Of a stretch of 64,000 bases of DNA, positions 53,408-62,298 are shown in pieces. The stretch is from assembly GCA_019694685.1 (NCBI GenBank), contig JAIBBM010000001.1, forward strand, positions 62,001 through 126,000, in the 5' to 3' direction. The notes under the pieces are model-generated. The model had not been told where the DNA came from. It saw nothing but the letters and a program-made list of their open reading frames with translations, and made no database searches. The position numbers were made by a program, and so were the translations under genes. The number at the start of each line of letters is the position of its first letter. Position 1 is the stretch's first letter. The stretch comes from Leptospirales bacterium. GTDB taxonomy: Bacteria > Spirochaetota > Leptospiria > Leptospirales > Leptonemataceae.

Positions 53408-53734
53408 ATGAATCAAAAGTTACATCATCTCAAAGAATCATTTGCTCTCCTCAAGTCGATGCCATTTCCATCCAGCATCGATGATGCATTGCTCGGAGAT
53501 CTTCATGCGGAACTGGCGGAGTATGACGGCTATGTCGTGGGCATCCTGGAAACCGTCCTTTCCTCAGGGCAACCCGGGAAAGAAGAAGTGGACTCTGCTC
53601 CTCAGCTTACCAAAGCATTGGAATCCACACAGGATGCGCGAGTCGTCCCGCTTCGCGACTATCTAAAACAAATCAAGGCCTGCCTGAAAGCAGCGGAGGA
53701 AGCAGGCCTGATCCACTTTTCGCGGGGGAAATAG
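53408..53734 (+). CDS. hypothetical helical protein
   Basis: A 108-residue, mainly helical, cytosolic protein (MNQKLHHLKESFALLKSMP, then LRDYLKQIKACLKAAEEAGLIHF). There is no recognised domain. ATG at 53408; convergent with the receiver-ATPase gene, whose stop is at 53778. Confidence 0.65.
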   Translation: MNQKLHHLKESFALLKSMPFPSSIDDALLGDLHAELAEYDGYVVGILETVLSSGQPGKEEVDSAPQLTKALESTQDARVVPLRDYLKQIKACLKAAEEAGLIHFSRGK

Positions 53735-53777
53735 AAAACTGAGCCGCTGCTCGGAGACATCAACGCCCGGCAAGACT

Positions 53778-54662
53778 TCACGAAGCACTTCGCGGAACCG
53801 TTATGCGACCATGAACCTCGTTTCCGGGAGGCACATAAGAAAGATGATCAAACGACAAAGAACGAGCCAGGGCAATGCCGCGACCGTGCTGTGCAAAAGC
53901 TCTGTCCGCTGACAAATTGAGGAATGCTTTATAATTAAAGCCCGGTCCCTGATCTCGAATGATGAAGCGTACTTCTTCGCTTGTGCGAATCATCCGAACG
54001 CTGGCAGACCTGTTTGCATAGGGTGCGACGTTCTGCCTCCTCGCCATTTCGTCAGGCAAAGTTCCTTCTCCCAGCAACTTAGATTTTTCAGCGTGGGAGA
54101 TTTCTAGATTCCCGTGCTCAATCGCATTCACGAGTAACTCATGTAGACCGAGCCTCGCTGCATCGGGTGAAGGACAATACTCAGCTAAGAGCTGAGACAA
54201 CGCGCCCGCCTGGCTCACTGTGCTGAATCGAAACGACAGTTCCGTTAGAAGCGACTCATAGTCTGAAAGCCGAACGGTGCTGGTTTTATGAGCAGAACTA
54301 AAATCTCGGAGCGCGGTTTCCACCAGCGCGCTGAGAATGCGATGATCAAACGGCTTTGTAACATAATAAAGCGCCCCGGCCGCAATCCCTGCTTCTATGT
54401 CCTTTTCGTCCGTGCGGCCGGTCAGCATCAGAACAGGGGTCAGCCTGAAACGAGAATCCTGTTTTAATTTTCTTAAAAAATCTATACCATTTTGATCCGG
54501 AAGTTCCCAGTCCAGGAGAATCGCCTTGACGCTTGCTGCGTTTGCTTCCAGGGCTGCCCAGCCTTCCGCAGCCGTGTGCGTAATGCGCAGATCATATACG
54601 CCCGAGAAGAGCTTTTTGACGACTTCGCAAATCGTCAGATTGTCATCGATGAGCAGAAGCAC
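53778..54662 (-). CDS. receiver plus RsbW-like ATPase protein
   Basis: A 294-residue protein. The receiver (1-125) has acidic LIDDN, Asp in ILLDWELPDQNG and Lys in VTKPF. A linker follows. The C-terminal HATPase resembles anti-sigma/serine-kinase RsbW types: LHELLVNAIEHGN (N box), DQGPGF (G1), HGRGIALA (G2). Receiver-controlled RsbW proteins phosphorylate STAS antagonists. A STAS protein and a SpoIIE phosphatase are encoded 3-5 kb away (57487, 57876), so a partner-switch link is plausible (inference). GTG start at 54662. Confidence 0.88.
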   Translation of the reverse strand: MLLLIDDNLTICEVVKKLFSGVYDLRITHTAAEGWAALEANAASVKAILLDWELPDQNGIDFLRKLKQDSRFRLTPVLMLTGRTDEKDIEAGIAAGALYYVTKPFDHRILSALVETALRDFSSAHKTSTVRLSDYESLLTELSFRFSTVSQAGALSQLLAEYCPSPDAARLGLHELLVNAIEHGNLEISHAEKSKLLGEGTLPDEMARRQNVAPYANRSASVRMIRTSEEVRFIIRDQGPGFNYKAFLNLSADRAFAQHGRGIALARSLSFDHLSYVPPGNEVHGRITVPRSAS

Positions 54663-54665
54663 AGC

Positions 54666-55484
54666 TTAAAAGGAAAGAAGCGATCTCATTTCGTCGACCA
54701 CGTTTTTGGCCGAACGAGCAGCCGCCTCACCTCTCGAGACACCTGAATGTTCCTTGTATGCGTAGAGAATGGACCGGCTCGCATTCACAAGAACATCTGC
54801 GCCGCAATTGCGAAGGACCACTGCGAGCTCACCGCCCTGTGCACCAACTCCAGGAATCAGAAGTGGAACGGACGGAGCAATCGATTTGATACGAGAAAGA
54901 GAATCCGCATCTCTCGTCGCTCCTGCCACCATCCAGTAGTTGCGAGTGATTGCGTTTCTCTCCTGTACAGATCGCGCGACTTGTTCAAAAAGTGGAGGTG
55001 ACCCCTGCATTTGAAAGTCAATTGCACCAGGATTTGATGTGAGACATAATGCGAAGACTCCGCGATCTGAAAACTGATCGTATGGTGCAAGCGACTCCAT
55101 TCCCATGTACGGATTGACCGTGAGCCCGTCGCAATTGTAAGTCTTGAAAAATGTCTCCGCGTAGAAGCGTGCCGTATTTGCGAGGTCTCCTCTCTTCGCA
55201 TCCGCCACAATCAGCGCCTCCGGCGCCTCTCTTCGAATGCACTGCACAATTCTACCGAACAAATCCCAGCCAGCCGGACCCAGAACCTCAAAGAATGCAA
55301 CGTTCGGCTTGTATGCACACGCATAGGGTGCAGTAGCTTGAATGATCTCTCTCAGAAAAGAAAACGTTCCCTCAATACCTGAATCAGAATTTGGAATAGC
55401 TGCGGGATCCGGATCGATTCCAACACAAAGAACCGAGCGCAATGCACCCCTGCGGGCTAAAAAACGATCATAAAAGGTTGACAT
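54666..55484 (-). CDS. pyrF: orotidine 5'-phosphate decarboxylase
   Basis: A 272-residue type 2 OMP decarboxylase, last step of UMP synthesis. The motifs VADAKRGDLANTARFYA (catalytic Lys/Asp), TVNPYMG and LIPGVGAQGG are present. The 270-residue length is typical of the group 2 enzymes. The three-base gap to the downstream receiver-ATPase gene suggests co-transcription with signalling. The start lies 55 bases from the divergent fadD-like GTG. Confidence 0.95.
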   Translation of the reverse strand: MSTFYDRFLARRGALRSVLCVGIDPDPAAIPNSDSGIEGTFSFLREIIQATAPYACAYKPNVAFFEVLGPAGWDLFGRIVQCIRREAPEALIVADAKRGDLANTARFYAETFFKTYNCDGLTVNPYMGMESLAPYDQFSDRGVFALCLTSNPGAIDFQMQGSPPLFEQVARSVQERNAITRNYWMVAGATRDADSLSRIKSIAPSVPLLIPGVGAQGGELAVVLRNCGADVLVNASRSILYAYKEHSGVSRGEAAARSAKNVVDEMRSLLSF

Positions 55485-55538
55485 CCAGACTTCCGTACAA
55501 TTCTTTTTCTGAGCCTACTTTTCGGGGGGAGGACTCAC

Positions 55539-57458
55539 GTGCCAACAAGGATTACTGCGAAAACACTGCCTGCGATGTATCGCGAGGCGGCTCAGTTGTT
55601 CGGAAATCTTCCAGCTTTCGGGACAAGACAAAAAGACAAGACATGGAAACAAATCAGCTACGCAGAGTTATATGAAACTGGCGTAAATCTTGCGACAGCG
55701 CTCATTGATCTGGGAGTTCAGCAGCGCGAACACGTTGCCCTCCTCGCGGACAACCGCGTGGAATGGATCATCGCCGATTACGGTTGCCAGCTGGCCGGAG
55801 CAGCTGACGTTCCTCGCGGAACAGACGTAACAGACGCTGATATTCAGTATATTCTTCCGCATTCAGATGCGAAAGTGTGCTTTGTAGAACATAAGGAGAT
55901 GTTGTCCAAAGTTCAGAAGAATCTAGATAAATGCCCAAACATCAAAACACTCATTGTCATGGACCAGGGAGCAACTGCGTCCGGCGGCAACGTTTTGAGT
56001 ATGTATGACCTCATCGCAAAAGGAAAAGAGCTTCGCGCGAAAGGAGACAAGCGAGTAGAAGAGCGGATTGAAAGTACAAAGCCAGACGATCTGTTCACGC
56101 TGATCTACACATCTGGAACTACGGGTGCGCCAAAGGGCGTAATGCTCATGCACTCGAACATGATTTCGCAGACTCAGAACATCCCGATCCCAATTACAAC
56201 TGCGGACAGGATTCTATCCATTCTCCCAGTATGGCATATCTTCGAGCGTGTTTTCGAAATGATGGCGGTAAGTCAGGGTGCCTGTACCTACTATACAAAC
56301 ATCCGGAACATTGGCGATGACATGAAGAACGTTAAACCAACGTTCATGGGATCTGCCCCGCGTCTCTGGGAAAACATCTACCTGAAAATCTTGAACAACG
56401 TAAAGGGTGCACCTCCAATTCGTCGCGCGCTCTTCAATGCGGCATACTTCTGTTCATTGATGTTCCAGGGCTCCTTGTTCTTCCTCACAGGAAGATCTCT
56501 TGATATGGAAGGAAGAAACCCGCTGGTTTCCATCGCAATGGGGATTCTGCACATTCTTCGCCTTACGCTCTTTGCAATTCCGTACTTCCTCCTCGACGTC
56601 ATCGTCTTGAAGAAGCTTCGCGGAGCAACTGGCGGCGCGCTCAAGGGTTCTGTATCCGGTGGTGGAGCACTTCCTCTTCATGTGGATCAGTTCTTCAACT
56701 ACATTGGAATTCCAGTCCTCGAAGGCTATGGCATGACAGAGACTTGTCCTGTTCTCGCCGTTCGTTCGTGGAAGAAACTGGTGATCGGTAGCGTTGGACC
56801 TATTTTCCCTGGCACCCAGATTCGCTTGATGGATCTGAACACTGGAGATGTGATTTATCCAAACGACAAGCGTAGAGCTATGGGCCGCGGAATCAAAGGC
56901 GAAATTCACGCCAAAGGCCCGCAAGTAATGAAAGGCTACTACAAGAACCCGGAAGCTACCGCCAAGGTACTCAAAGACGGCTGGATGAACACCGGTGACA
57001 TGGGAATGATCACCTTCAACGATTGCGTGAAGATCATGGGTCGCTCGAAGGACACTGTGGTTCTGCAAAACGGTGAAAACGTGGAGCCAGTCCCAATTGA
57101 AAACAAAATGTGCGAATCTGTGTTCATCGACCAGGTGATGGTTGTAGGTCAGGATCAGAAGTTCCTGGCCGCGCTCGTCGTTCCGTCGGTAGAAGAATTT
57201 AAGAAATTCGGAATCCCTGCGGAAACAGTAGAAGAACTTGCGAGGAATCCAGAAGTCCTTCGCGTAATCAAAGAAGAAATCGCAAGACTGGTCTCAGGTG
57301 AAAACGGTTTCAAAGCATTTGAACGCATGCAGGACGCACGTGTGGTCCCAAAGGCTTTCGAAGTCGGTGATGAAATGACCAACCTCTTCAAACTGAAGAG
57401 ACACATCATCACGGACAAATACAAGTCGCTCATCGACGACATTTACAAGGAAAAGTGA
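55539..57458 (+). CDS. long-chain acyl-CoA synthetase
   Basis: A 639-residue AMP-forming synthetase that activates fatty acids to acyl-CoA. Motifs: YTSGTTGAPKGVMLMH (P-loop), GYGMTETCPV, the hinge GWMNTGDMG, and VVLQNGENVEPVPIE. A hydrophobic segment (LTLFAIPYFLLDVIVLKKL, about residues 345-365) suggests membrane contact, as in spirochaete and Bacteroidetes LACS. The start GTG has GGGGGGAGG a few bases upstream. STAS and SpoIIE-type genes follow. Could also be called fadD. Confidence 0.93.
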   Translation: MPTRITAKTLPAMYREAAQLFGNLPAFGTRQKDKTWKQISYAELYETGVNLATALIDLGVQQREHVALLADNRVEWIIADYGCQLAGAADVPRGTDVTDADIQYILPHSDAKVCFVEHKEMLSKVQKNLDKCPNIKTLIVMDQGATASGGNVLSMYDLIAKGKELRAKGDKRVEERIESTKPDDLFTLIYTSGTTGAPKGVMLMHSNMISQTQNIPIPITTADRILSILPVWHIFERVFEMMAVSQGACTYYTNIRNIGDDMKNVKPTFMGSAPRLWENIYLKILNNVKGAPPIRRALFNAAYFCSLMFQGSLFFLTGRSLDMEGRNPLVSIAMGILHILRLTLFAIPYFLLDVIVLKKLRGATGGALKGSVSGGGALPLHVDQFFNYIGIPVLEGYGMTETCPVLAVRSWKKLVIGSVGPIFPGTQIRLMDLNTGDVIYPNDKRRAMGRGIKGEIHAKGPQVMKGYYKNPEATAKVLKDGWMNTGDMGMITFNDCVKIMGRSKDTVVLQNGENVEPVPIENKMCESVFIDQVMVVGQDQKFLAALVVPSVEEFKKFGIPAETVEELARNPEVLRVIKEEIARLVSGENGFKAFERMQDARVVPKAFEVGDEMTNLFKLKRHIITDKYKSLIDDIYKEK

Positions 57459-57486
57459 GAAGAATGAAGACGGAGAACCAGGCCCA

Positions 57487-57825
57487 ATGATGACAAAGGC
57501 TGAATTCTCCGGCAACACTCTCCACCTATCCTTTCACGTGGAACGCCTGGACATGAGCATGGTCCGGGCGTTGCGCGATGAGGTGCGCGGCCACCTCGTG
57601 GGAAGACCGACTCCCGTATTTGTAGACATGTCCAATGTTACGTACATGGACTCTTCCGGTATGGGCACGCTCAAGCTCATCATGGATGACGTTACAGCGT
57701 ACGGCGGCCAGCTAGTGTTGCGAAAGATCAACCAGCCTCAAATGATGCTGTTGAAACTTTCCAAACTGGATTCGTACTTCCAATTTGAAGAAATCAAGAA
57801 GCAGCCTGGCCTTCACGACATGTAA
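57487..57825 (+). CDS. STAS-domain anti-sigma factor antagonist
   Basis: A 112-residue SpoIIAA/RsbV-like protein: VFVDMSNVTYMDSSGMGTLKLIM, with Ser57 the probable phosphorylation site. A RsbW-type kinase inactivates it and a SpoIIE-type phosphatase reactivates it. The phosphatase gene lies next (57876) and a receiver-RsbW protein is encoded at 53778. It starts 29 bases after the acyl-CoA synthetase. Confidence 0.93.
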   Translation: MMTKAEFSGNTLHLSFHVERLDMSMVRALRDEVRGHLVGRPTPVFVDMSNVTYMDSSGMGTLKLIMDDVTAYGGQLVLRKINQPQMMLLKLSKLDSYFQFEEIKKQPGLHDM

Positions 57826-57875
57826 TCGCCGTTAGGGCTTGACAGCTTCTTCCGTTTCCATCACACTCCAGCATC

Positions 57876-59201
57876 GTGCGGCGGCGGAACAAAGTACCAG
57901 CGTCCGAGAAATACCGCCCGGCCAATGTAGCTCGCATCGTCTATAACCTGGTATTCTTCGCAGTCTTTGTCTACTTCAAGCTTACAGTCGTTTACCCACT
58001 TTCCGTTTTACATCTGGTCTTCGCAGTTTCCTGGATCACGCTGATTGAACTAGAAATTCTGATCGAAAAAGAACACTGGTGGAGCGGCTATATTCCGGCC
58101 ACTGCGGACCTACTCTGGATCAGCGTGATGGTGTACGTGACCGGAAATATTTCCTCATTTGTAATCATTGGCTATTTTATTTCCATTTCGCTCTCCAGCA
58201 TGACCGATTCGCGCAATTATGGCATCTACAATGTAATACTGAGCAGCGTTTTGTACGCCGGGGTTGGCGCGTCTGTATACGCTGGCCTTCTACCTGCAGT
58301 CAACATTTTGATGGATCCTGTTCGACCGCCGCTCTTGCCGCTTGTGATTGCTTCCGTCTCCATGCTGGGCTCTTTCTATATCGTAAACCAGGTAGTATCG
58401 CGACTTTTTCTTTCGCTCAATGGAGAGGTCCGCACGCGAAAGAAAGCAGAAGACAGACTCAGGCGAGACCTCGAATTGGCGCATAACGTTCAGCAAAGCA
58501 TCATACCAGCAGGAAATCGCTTTCCGGTTCGATCCGAATTCAGATTCGGATCCTGCTACATTGCACTCGATAGTGTTGGTGGAGATCTGTATGATGTGAT
58601 TCCTCTCACCGGGAATCGATTTGGATTTCTCATAGCAGATGTTTCTGGTCACGGTGTTTCGGCGGCGCTCGTCACCACCATGGCCAAAGCATCATTCAGC
58701 AACGCGGCTCCTGCAAATACACTGGCACACGAGGTTTGCGCGACAGTCAACAGGGACATGTTCAAATTCATTGGAGACAGCGTAAACTACCTGACTGCGT
58801 TCTATTGTGTTGTAGATCTCAACACTGGCAGCGTCAACTACTGCAATGCCGGACATCATCCAGCACTGCTTGTTCGAGGTTCCACCTGCCAGGAACTGAA
58901 GTCTGAAAACACGTTTCCGATCGGAGTGTGGGCAGAATTCGATTTCGAATCAGGCTGGGTTTCTCTTGCGCCTGGAGATCGCATCTTGCTCTTCACAGAT
59001 GGCATTACTGAGGCATCCAATCCTGCTTTCGCTCAATACGGAGAATCCAGGTTTCAAGATTTTATTGCCCAATCCGCTTCATTGAATGCTTCTGATTTTG
59101 TTGAGAATCTGATCCTCGATTTAAAAACTTTTTGCGCGGGCACGCCCATTCACGATGATCGTGCCGTTCTGTGCATCGACTATCTTCGCGATTCAGATTG
59201 A
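57876..59201 (+). CDS. membrane-bound SpoIIE-type PP2C serine phosphatase
   Basis: A 441-residue protein: six predicted membrane segments (about residues 18-190), a coiled coil (GEVRTRKKAEDRLRRDLELAHNVQQSI) and a C-terminal SpoIIE/PP2C catalytic domain with VGGDLYDV, FLIADVSGHGVSAAL, NAGHHPALL and LLFTDGITEA, including the metal-binding aspartates. It should dephosphorylate the STAS protein encoded just before it. GTG at 57876; no obvious Shine-Dalgarno. Confidence 0.92.
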   Translation: MRRRNKVPASEKYRPANVARIVYNLVFFAVFVYFKLTVVYPLSVLHLVFAVSWITLIELEILIEKEHWWSGYIPATADLLWISVMVYVTGNISSFVIIGYFISISLSSMTDSRNYGIYNVILSSVLYAGVGASVYAGLLPAVNILMDPVRPPLLPLVIASVSMLGSFYIVNQVVSRLFLSLNGEVRTRKKAEDRLRRDLELAHNVQQSIIPAGNRFPVRSEFRFGSCYIALDSVGGDLYDVIPLTGNRFGFLIADVSGHGVSAALVTTMAKASFSNAAPANTLAHEVCATVNRDMFKFIGDSVNYLTAFYCVVDLNTGSVNYCNAGHHPALLVRGSTCQELKSENTFPIGVWAEFDFESGWVSLAPGDRILLFTDGITEASNPAFAQYGESRFQDFIAQSASLNASDFVENLILDLKTFCAGTPIHDDRAVLCIDYLRDSD

Positions 59202-59232
59202 CGCACAATAAACATATGCCGTCACTCATGAT

Positions 59233-59448
59233 ATGGAAGAGAAATTCGAAAACATAAGAAAGAATACGACGTGCTCTGAATGTGGCGGAAAGGAAATGGC
59301 CTTTGGCTATCTGTTTGAAGGAACCGGAGCAGTGAAGAAGAAAGGATCGCTACTCGGGCTCGATGCGTTTTCAGGCGTTGGCAACATGATCATGATTGTG
59401 TGCCAGGGATGCGGATTTGTTGCAAAGAGCTTTGTGATCGCCCGCTGA
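59233..59448 (+). CDS. small zinc-ribbon protein
   Basis: A 71-residue protein with one zinc ribbon: CSEC (residues 14-17) and CQGC (about 58-61). Between them lies GSLLGLDAFSGVGNMIMIV, hydrophobic and Gly-rich. The function is unknown; it may be an accessory to a larger complex. It follows the phosphatase gene by 31 bases on the same strand. Confidence 0.7.
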   Translation: MEEKFENIRKNTTCSECGGKEMAFGYLFEGTGAVKKKGSLLGLDAFSGVGNMIMIVCQGCGFVAKSFVIAR

Positions 59449-59474
59449 GTTTTCAAAGAATACTTACGCAATCT

Positions 59475-60218
59475 CTAGAAGCGCATCGCAATTCCAGCGC
59501 GAAGACCATCGTTTGCGGGAACAAGAACCAGTCGCACACTCTCTATGGAAAGAGACTCGGAGGCTTTTTTCTTCGAATACTCATCCCATCTATCCATGGA
59601 GAGAACCGGCATGGTCCAGATCTGCAGCTCACCTACAATCAGACTGCTCCAGAAATTCACGGTGGCTTCCCTTACAGATCTTCCACCGCCTCCTGCTTTG
59701 TCGATTTTGTGCCCATAGGTATAACGAATCACAGCGGCGCCACCTCCCGCTACAGCCACTCCAAGAGCGTGATTGATCCAACTCCGATTGAATGATTGAG
59801 TCTCCGCACTCGTTCGAAGCGCGCTTTCTGCCGCGTCGAGCTTGCTTTTGATCTCCGCCTCAGTTCCTGCGGGCATACTGCGAATGTCATCTGCTGCCCA
59901 CGCAGAAGGAACAGGACCAAGCAGCATACCTCCCGTCGCAATCAAAGACTGCCACCCGCTGACCCTCTGCGTGGCGCGAACAATGGGATCGTGTGAAGTA
60001 GACGCGATTGTGAAGCTGGCCACAGTACTTGTTGCATACAATCCAGTAAAACCGTAGTACCAGAGCGAAGCGTGAGTCTTCTCTTCATCCAGCGAGTGTA
60101 CAATCCAATCGATCTTCGCGATGCTCTGTGTATCTGAATGCTCCACAGGTTCGGCGTGAAACGGGTGCGCCAAACAAACCGTTAACAAAACGAGTGAAAT
60201 CCAGCGGAACAAAGTCAT
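59475..60218 (-). CDS. exported hypothetical protein with membrane-like segments
   Basis: A 247-residue protein with signal peptide (MTLFRWISLVLLTVCLAHPFHA), then a region with several hydrophobic segments (YYGFTGLYATSTVASFTIAS, LIATGGMLLGPVPSAWA, HALGVAVAGGGAAVIRYTYG) and ending LRAGIAMRF, a C-terminal Phe typical of outer-membrane beta-strands. I do not recognise a family. ATG at 60218. It is divergent from the MFS gene. Confidence 0.75.
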   Translation of the reverse strand: MTLFRWISLVLLTVCLAHPFHAEPVEHSDTQSIAKIDWIVHSLDEEKTHASLWYYGFTGLYATSTVASFTIASTSHDPIVRATQRVSGWQSLIATGGMLLGPVPSAWAADDIRSMPAGTEAEIKSKLDAAESALRTSAETQSFNRSWINHALGVAVAGGGAAVIRYTYGHKIDKAGGGGRSVREATVNFWSSLIVGELQIWTMPVLSMDRWDEYSKKKASESLSIESVRLVLVPANDGLRAGIAMRF

Positions 60219-60278
60219 GATTGTCTCTAGAAGAAGCAATCGATGACGCCACACATTTTATAAATTTTGAAAAAGGAT

Positions 60279-60290
60279 TGAGTGCACTCA
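60279..60290. promoter_or_regulatory. perfect 12-base palindrome in divergent region
   Basis: TGAGTGCACTCA lies between the divergent exported-protein and MFS genes, 20 bases upstream of the MFS ATG. It follows an AT-rich TTTTATAAATTTT tract that could supply a -10. It is a candidate operator; the regulator is unknown. Confidence 0.35.
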
Positions 60291-60310
60291 GTCGTAACCC
60301 ACGAACGGGC

Positions 60311-61501
60311 ATGGAACAACGCGGAAACAGAAAGTGGCTGGTGCTCGCGGCATTTGCCGGAACAGCTCTCGTCAGCCAGATGCTATGGTTGAATTTTGCA
60401 ACCATCGCAATCACAATTCAAAATCGTTACACCGTAGACGAATCTACAGCAAATCTTCTGACTCTCGTTTTTCCCCTTCTGTACCTGGTTTTCTCCATTC
60501 CGTCAGGCATTCTGATCGATCGCAAAGGATATCGTGTTTCTGTTCTGTGGGGCTCCTTCATGCAGGCGGCCGCTTCCTGCATTCGCATCTACGACGAATC
60601 CTTCTACGCTTTGCTCGCAGGCCAGGTTGGAATTGCGGTAGCTCAGCCTTTCATCGTAAACGGAATTTCCAAACTGGCGGCGGACTGGTTTGACGAAGAT
60701 GAAGGAGCGGCGGCCAACGGAATAGGAACAGTCGGAATGTTCGCAGGAATGGCTCTTGCACTCGGACTGACTCCCGTCTTTGTAGAACACTGGGGACTGA
60801 GAACCGCCATGATCATCTTTTCTCTGGTCTCCGTGGCAGCGGCAGCTATCTATGCATTGATAGACAGGAAGTCCATTTCCGCATCTAAAGAATCCACTTC
60901 GAGTATTTCTTTTGGGCCAGTTCTCAAAGACAAACGCCTGCAACTTCTTTTCTTCCTGGCGTTCCTGGGACTGGGCTTCTTCAACGGTCTCACTGCATGG
61001 CTGGAACAAATTCTAGCACCCAGAGGGATCAGTGCCATTGACGCCGGAATCATTGGAAGTGCCTTGATTGTGGGTGGGATCGTTGGCGCGGCGATTGTCC
61101 CCAATTTTTCAGATAAGTTCAAGAAGCGTAAGCCATTCCTGCTTTCGTGCGTCATCGCAGCTGTCTGCCTCACGTATCCTCTCGGAATGGGAAGTCGGTT
61201 CAGCATTCTCGTGACTCTGGCGGCAGCACTCGGTTTCTTCTTTTTACCTGCTTTCGCGCTTTTGCTTGAGATGTGTTCCGAAGTGGCAGGCGAAAAGCAT
61301 ACGGGTGCGGCCACCGGCATTCTCATGCTCACCGGGAACGCAGGAGGAGTGGTTGTAATGCTCGCGATGGATGCAATTCGCTTTGGTTCACCCTCTTACG
61401 ACAATGCAGTATACTTGCTTGTGGTTCTTCTTGCGATCGCGCTCTTCGCGTCGGTGTTTCTTCCGGAAACCTACGGCGCGAAACCCATTGAAGATAAATG
61501 A
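60311..61501 (+). CDS. major facilitator superfamily transporter
   Basis: A 396-residue carrier with 12 predicted membrane segments. The MFS loop motif after TM2 is GILIDRKGYRVSVLWG; a central loop separates two six-helix halves (about residue 195, RKSISASKES). It resembles FLVCR-like or sugar/phosphate antiporter branches, but the substrate is unknown. ATG at 60311; a longer open frame 5' looks non-coding. The preceding palindrome may regulate it. Confidence 0.88.
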   Translation: MEQRGNRKWLVLAAFAGTALVSQMLWLNFATIAITIQNRYTVDESTANLLTLVFPLLYLVFSIPSGILIDRKGYRVSVLWGSFMQAAASCIRIYDESFYALLAGQVGIAVAQPFIVNGISKLAADWFDEDEGAAANGIGTVGMFAGMALALGLTPVFVEHWGLRTAMIIFSLVSVAAAAIYALIDRKSISASKESTSSISFGPVLKDKRLQLLFFLAFLGLGFFNGLTAWLEQILAPRGISAIDAGIIGSALIVGGIVGAAIVPNFSDKFKKRKPFLLSCVIAAVCLTYPLGMGSRFSILVTLAAALGFFFLPAFALLLEMCSEVAGEKHTGAATGILMLTGNAGGVVVMLAMDAIRFGSPSYDNAVYLLVVLLAIALFASVFLPETYGAKPIEDK

Positions 61502-61542
61502 TATTTTTGGTTGCAAATATTTAGAACTCAAATAGCGTAAGG

Positions 61543-61561
61543 CCCCGGCAAACGGGGTTTT
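61543..61561 (+). other. hairpin abutting the YhhN start
   Basis: CCCCG (61543-61547), loop GCAAA, CGGGG (61553-61557), then TTTT directly joined to ATG at 61562. It resembles a terminator for the MFS gene, but its GGGG may also be the ribosome binding site of the next gene; folding would hide that site. The stem is only five pairs. Confidence 0.45.
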
Positions 61562-62224
61562 ATGATGCCAAACACCACACTTTCTCGCGCGTACTATGCA
61601 CTGGCCATCGCATGCATTTTGGATGTGATCGCCATAGCTGCAGGCGCATCTATTCCGGATTTTTATGGTCGCCCTGTGCTGCTCCTGTCATTCGCAGTGG
61701 TAGTCTTCAAGAACGCGGCACACAACTCTCACAGGCTGATTTCGCTTGGAATGGTGGCCGCGGCTCTGGTAGAAGCAATGCAAATGCTCGGCATTGGATT
61801 TGCCTGGATTGCATCTGCAACTGCCGTTTATTACCTCGCGTATTCCGTTGCTTTCGCTTTGCGAGGTGGTAAGATCAAAAGTAAACTGGAAGCCACCGGA
61901 TTTGCAGTCTACGCCCTCTACTCCATCGTCATGTTTCTGTGGCTCGAACCGTATGGATTTCTTCGCATGGCCTCCATTCTCTACACTGCAGTCGTAATCC
62001 TCTTCGGCGGTCTCTCTTCGCGTCCGGTCTTCGCAAGAAAGGAAGGAGCCGCGTGGTCCAGACTGCTCGCCGGCGCGGTGGCTCTTCTTGTGATTTCAGA
62101 CAGCATGCGGGCCATTTCTATCTTCAAAGAGCCTGTGTCTGAAGCTCTGATTCTGGCGCCCTACTGGGCAGGACAATTTGGCCTCGCACTCTGGCCTATT
62201 TTCGATAAAAAAAAGCAGTTATAA
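61562..62224 (+). CDS. YhhN (TMEM86-like) membrane protein, possible lysoplasmalogenase
   Basis: A 220-residue protein with seven to eight membrane segments. YhhN-type features are GRPVLLLSFAVVVFK near the start, LLAGAVALLVISDSMRAI (about 160-178) and APYWAGQFGLAL near the end, with the conserved Asp pair of the presumed active site. Members hydrolyse lysoplasmalogens in animals; bacterial roles are less clear. Two ATG codons occur at the start, directly after a hairpin. It may act on envelope ether lipids. Confidence 0.8.
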   Translation: MMPNTTLSRAYYALAIACILDVIAIAAGASIPDFYGRPVLLLSFAVVVFKNAAHNSHRLISLGMVAAALVEAMQMLGIGFAWIASATAVYYLAYSVAFALRGGKIKSKLEATGFAVYALYSIVMFLWLEPYGFLRMASILYTAVVILFGGLSSRPVFARKEGAAWSRLLAGAVALLVISDSMRAISIFKEPVSEALILAPYWAGQFGLALWPIFDKKKQL

Positions 62225-62298
62225 GGGGCATATAAGGGGAAAGTAAGCGAATCGCAAGGTTCGCGTTTATGCTGAGAACATAGCAGGGGGAATTTACT

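Noticed and set aside
55478..55501. Promoter TTGACA...TACAAT before the acyl-CoA synthetase
   Set aside because: The two hexamers are only 12 bases apart, too close for one sigma70 promoter.
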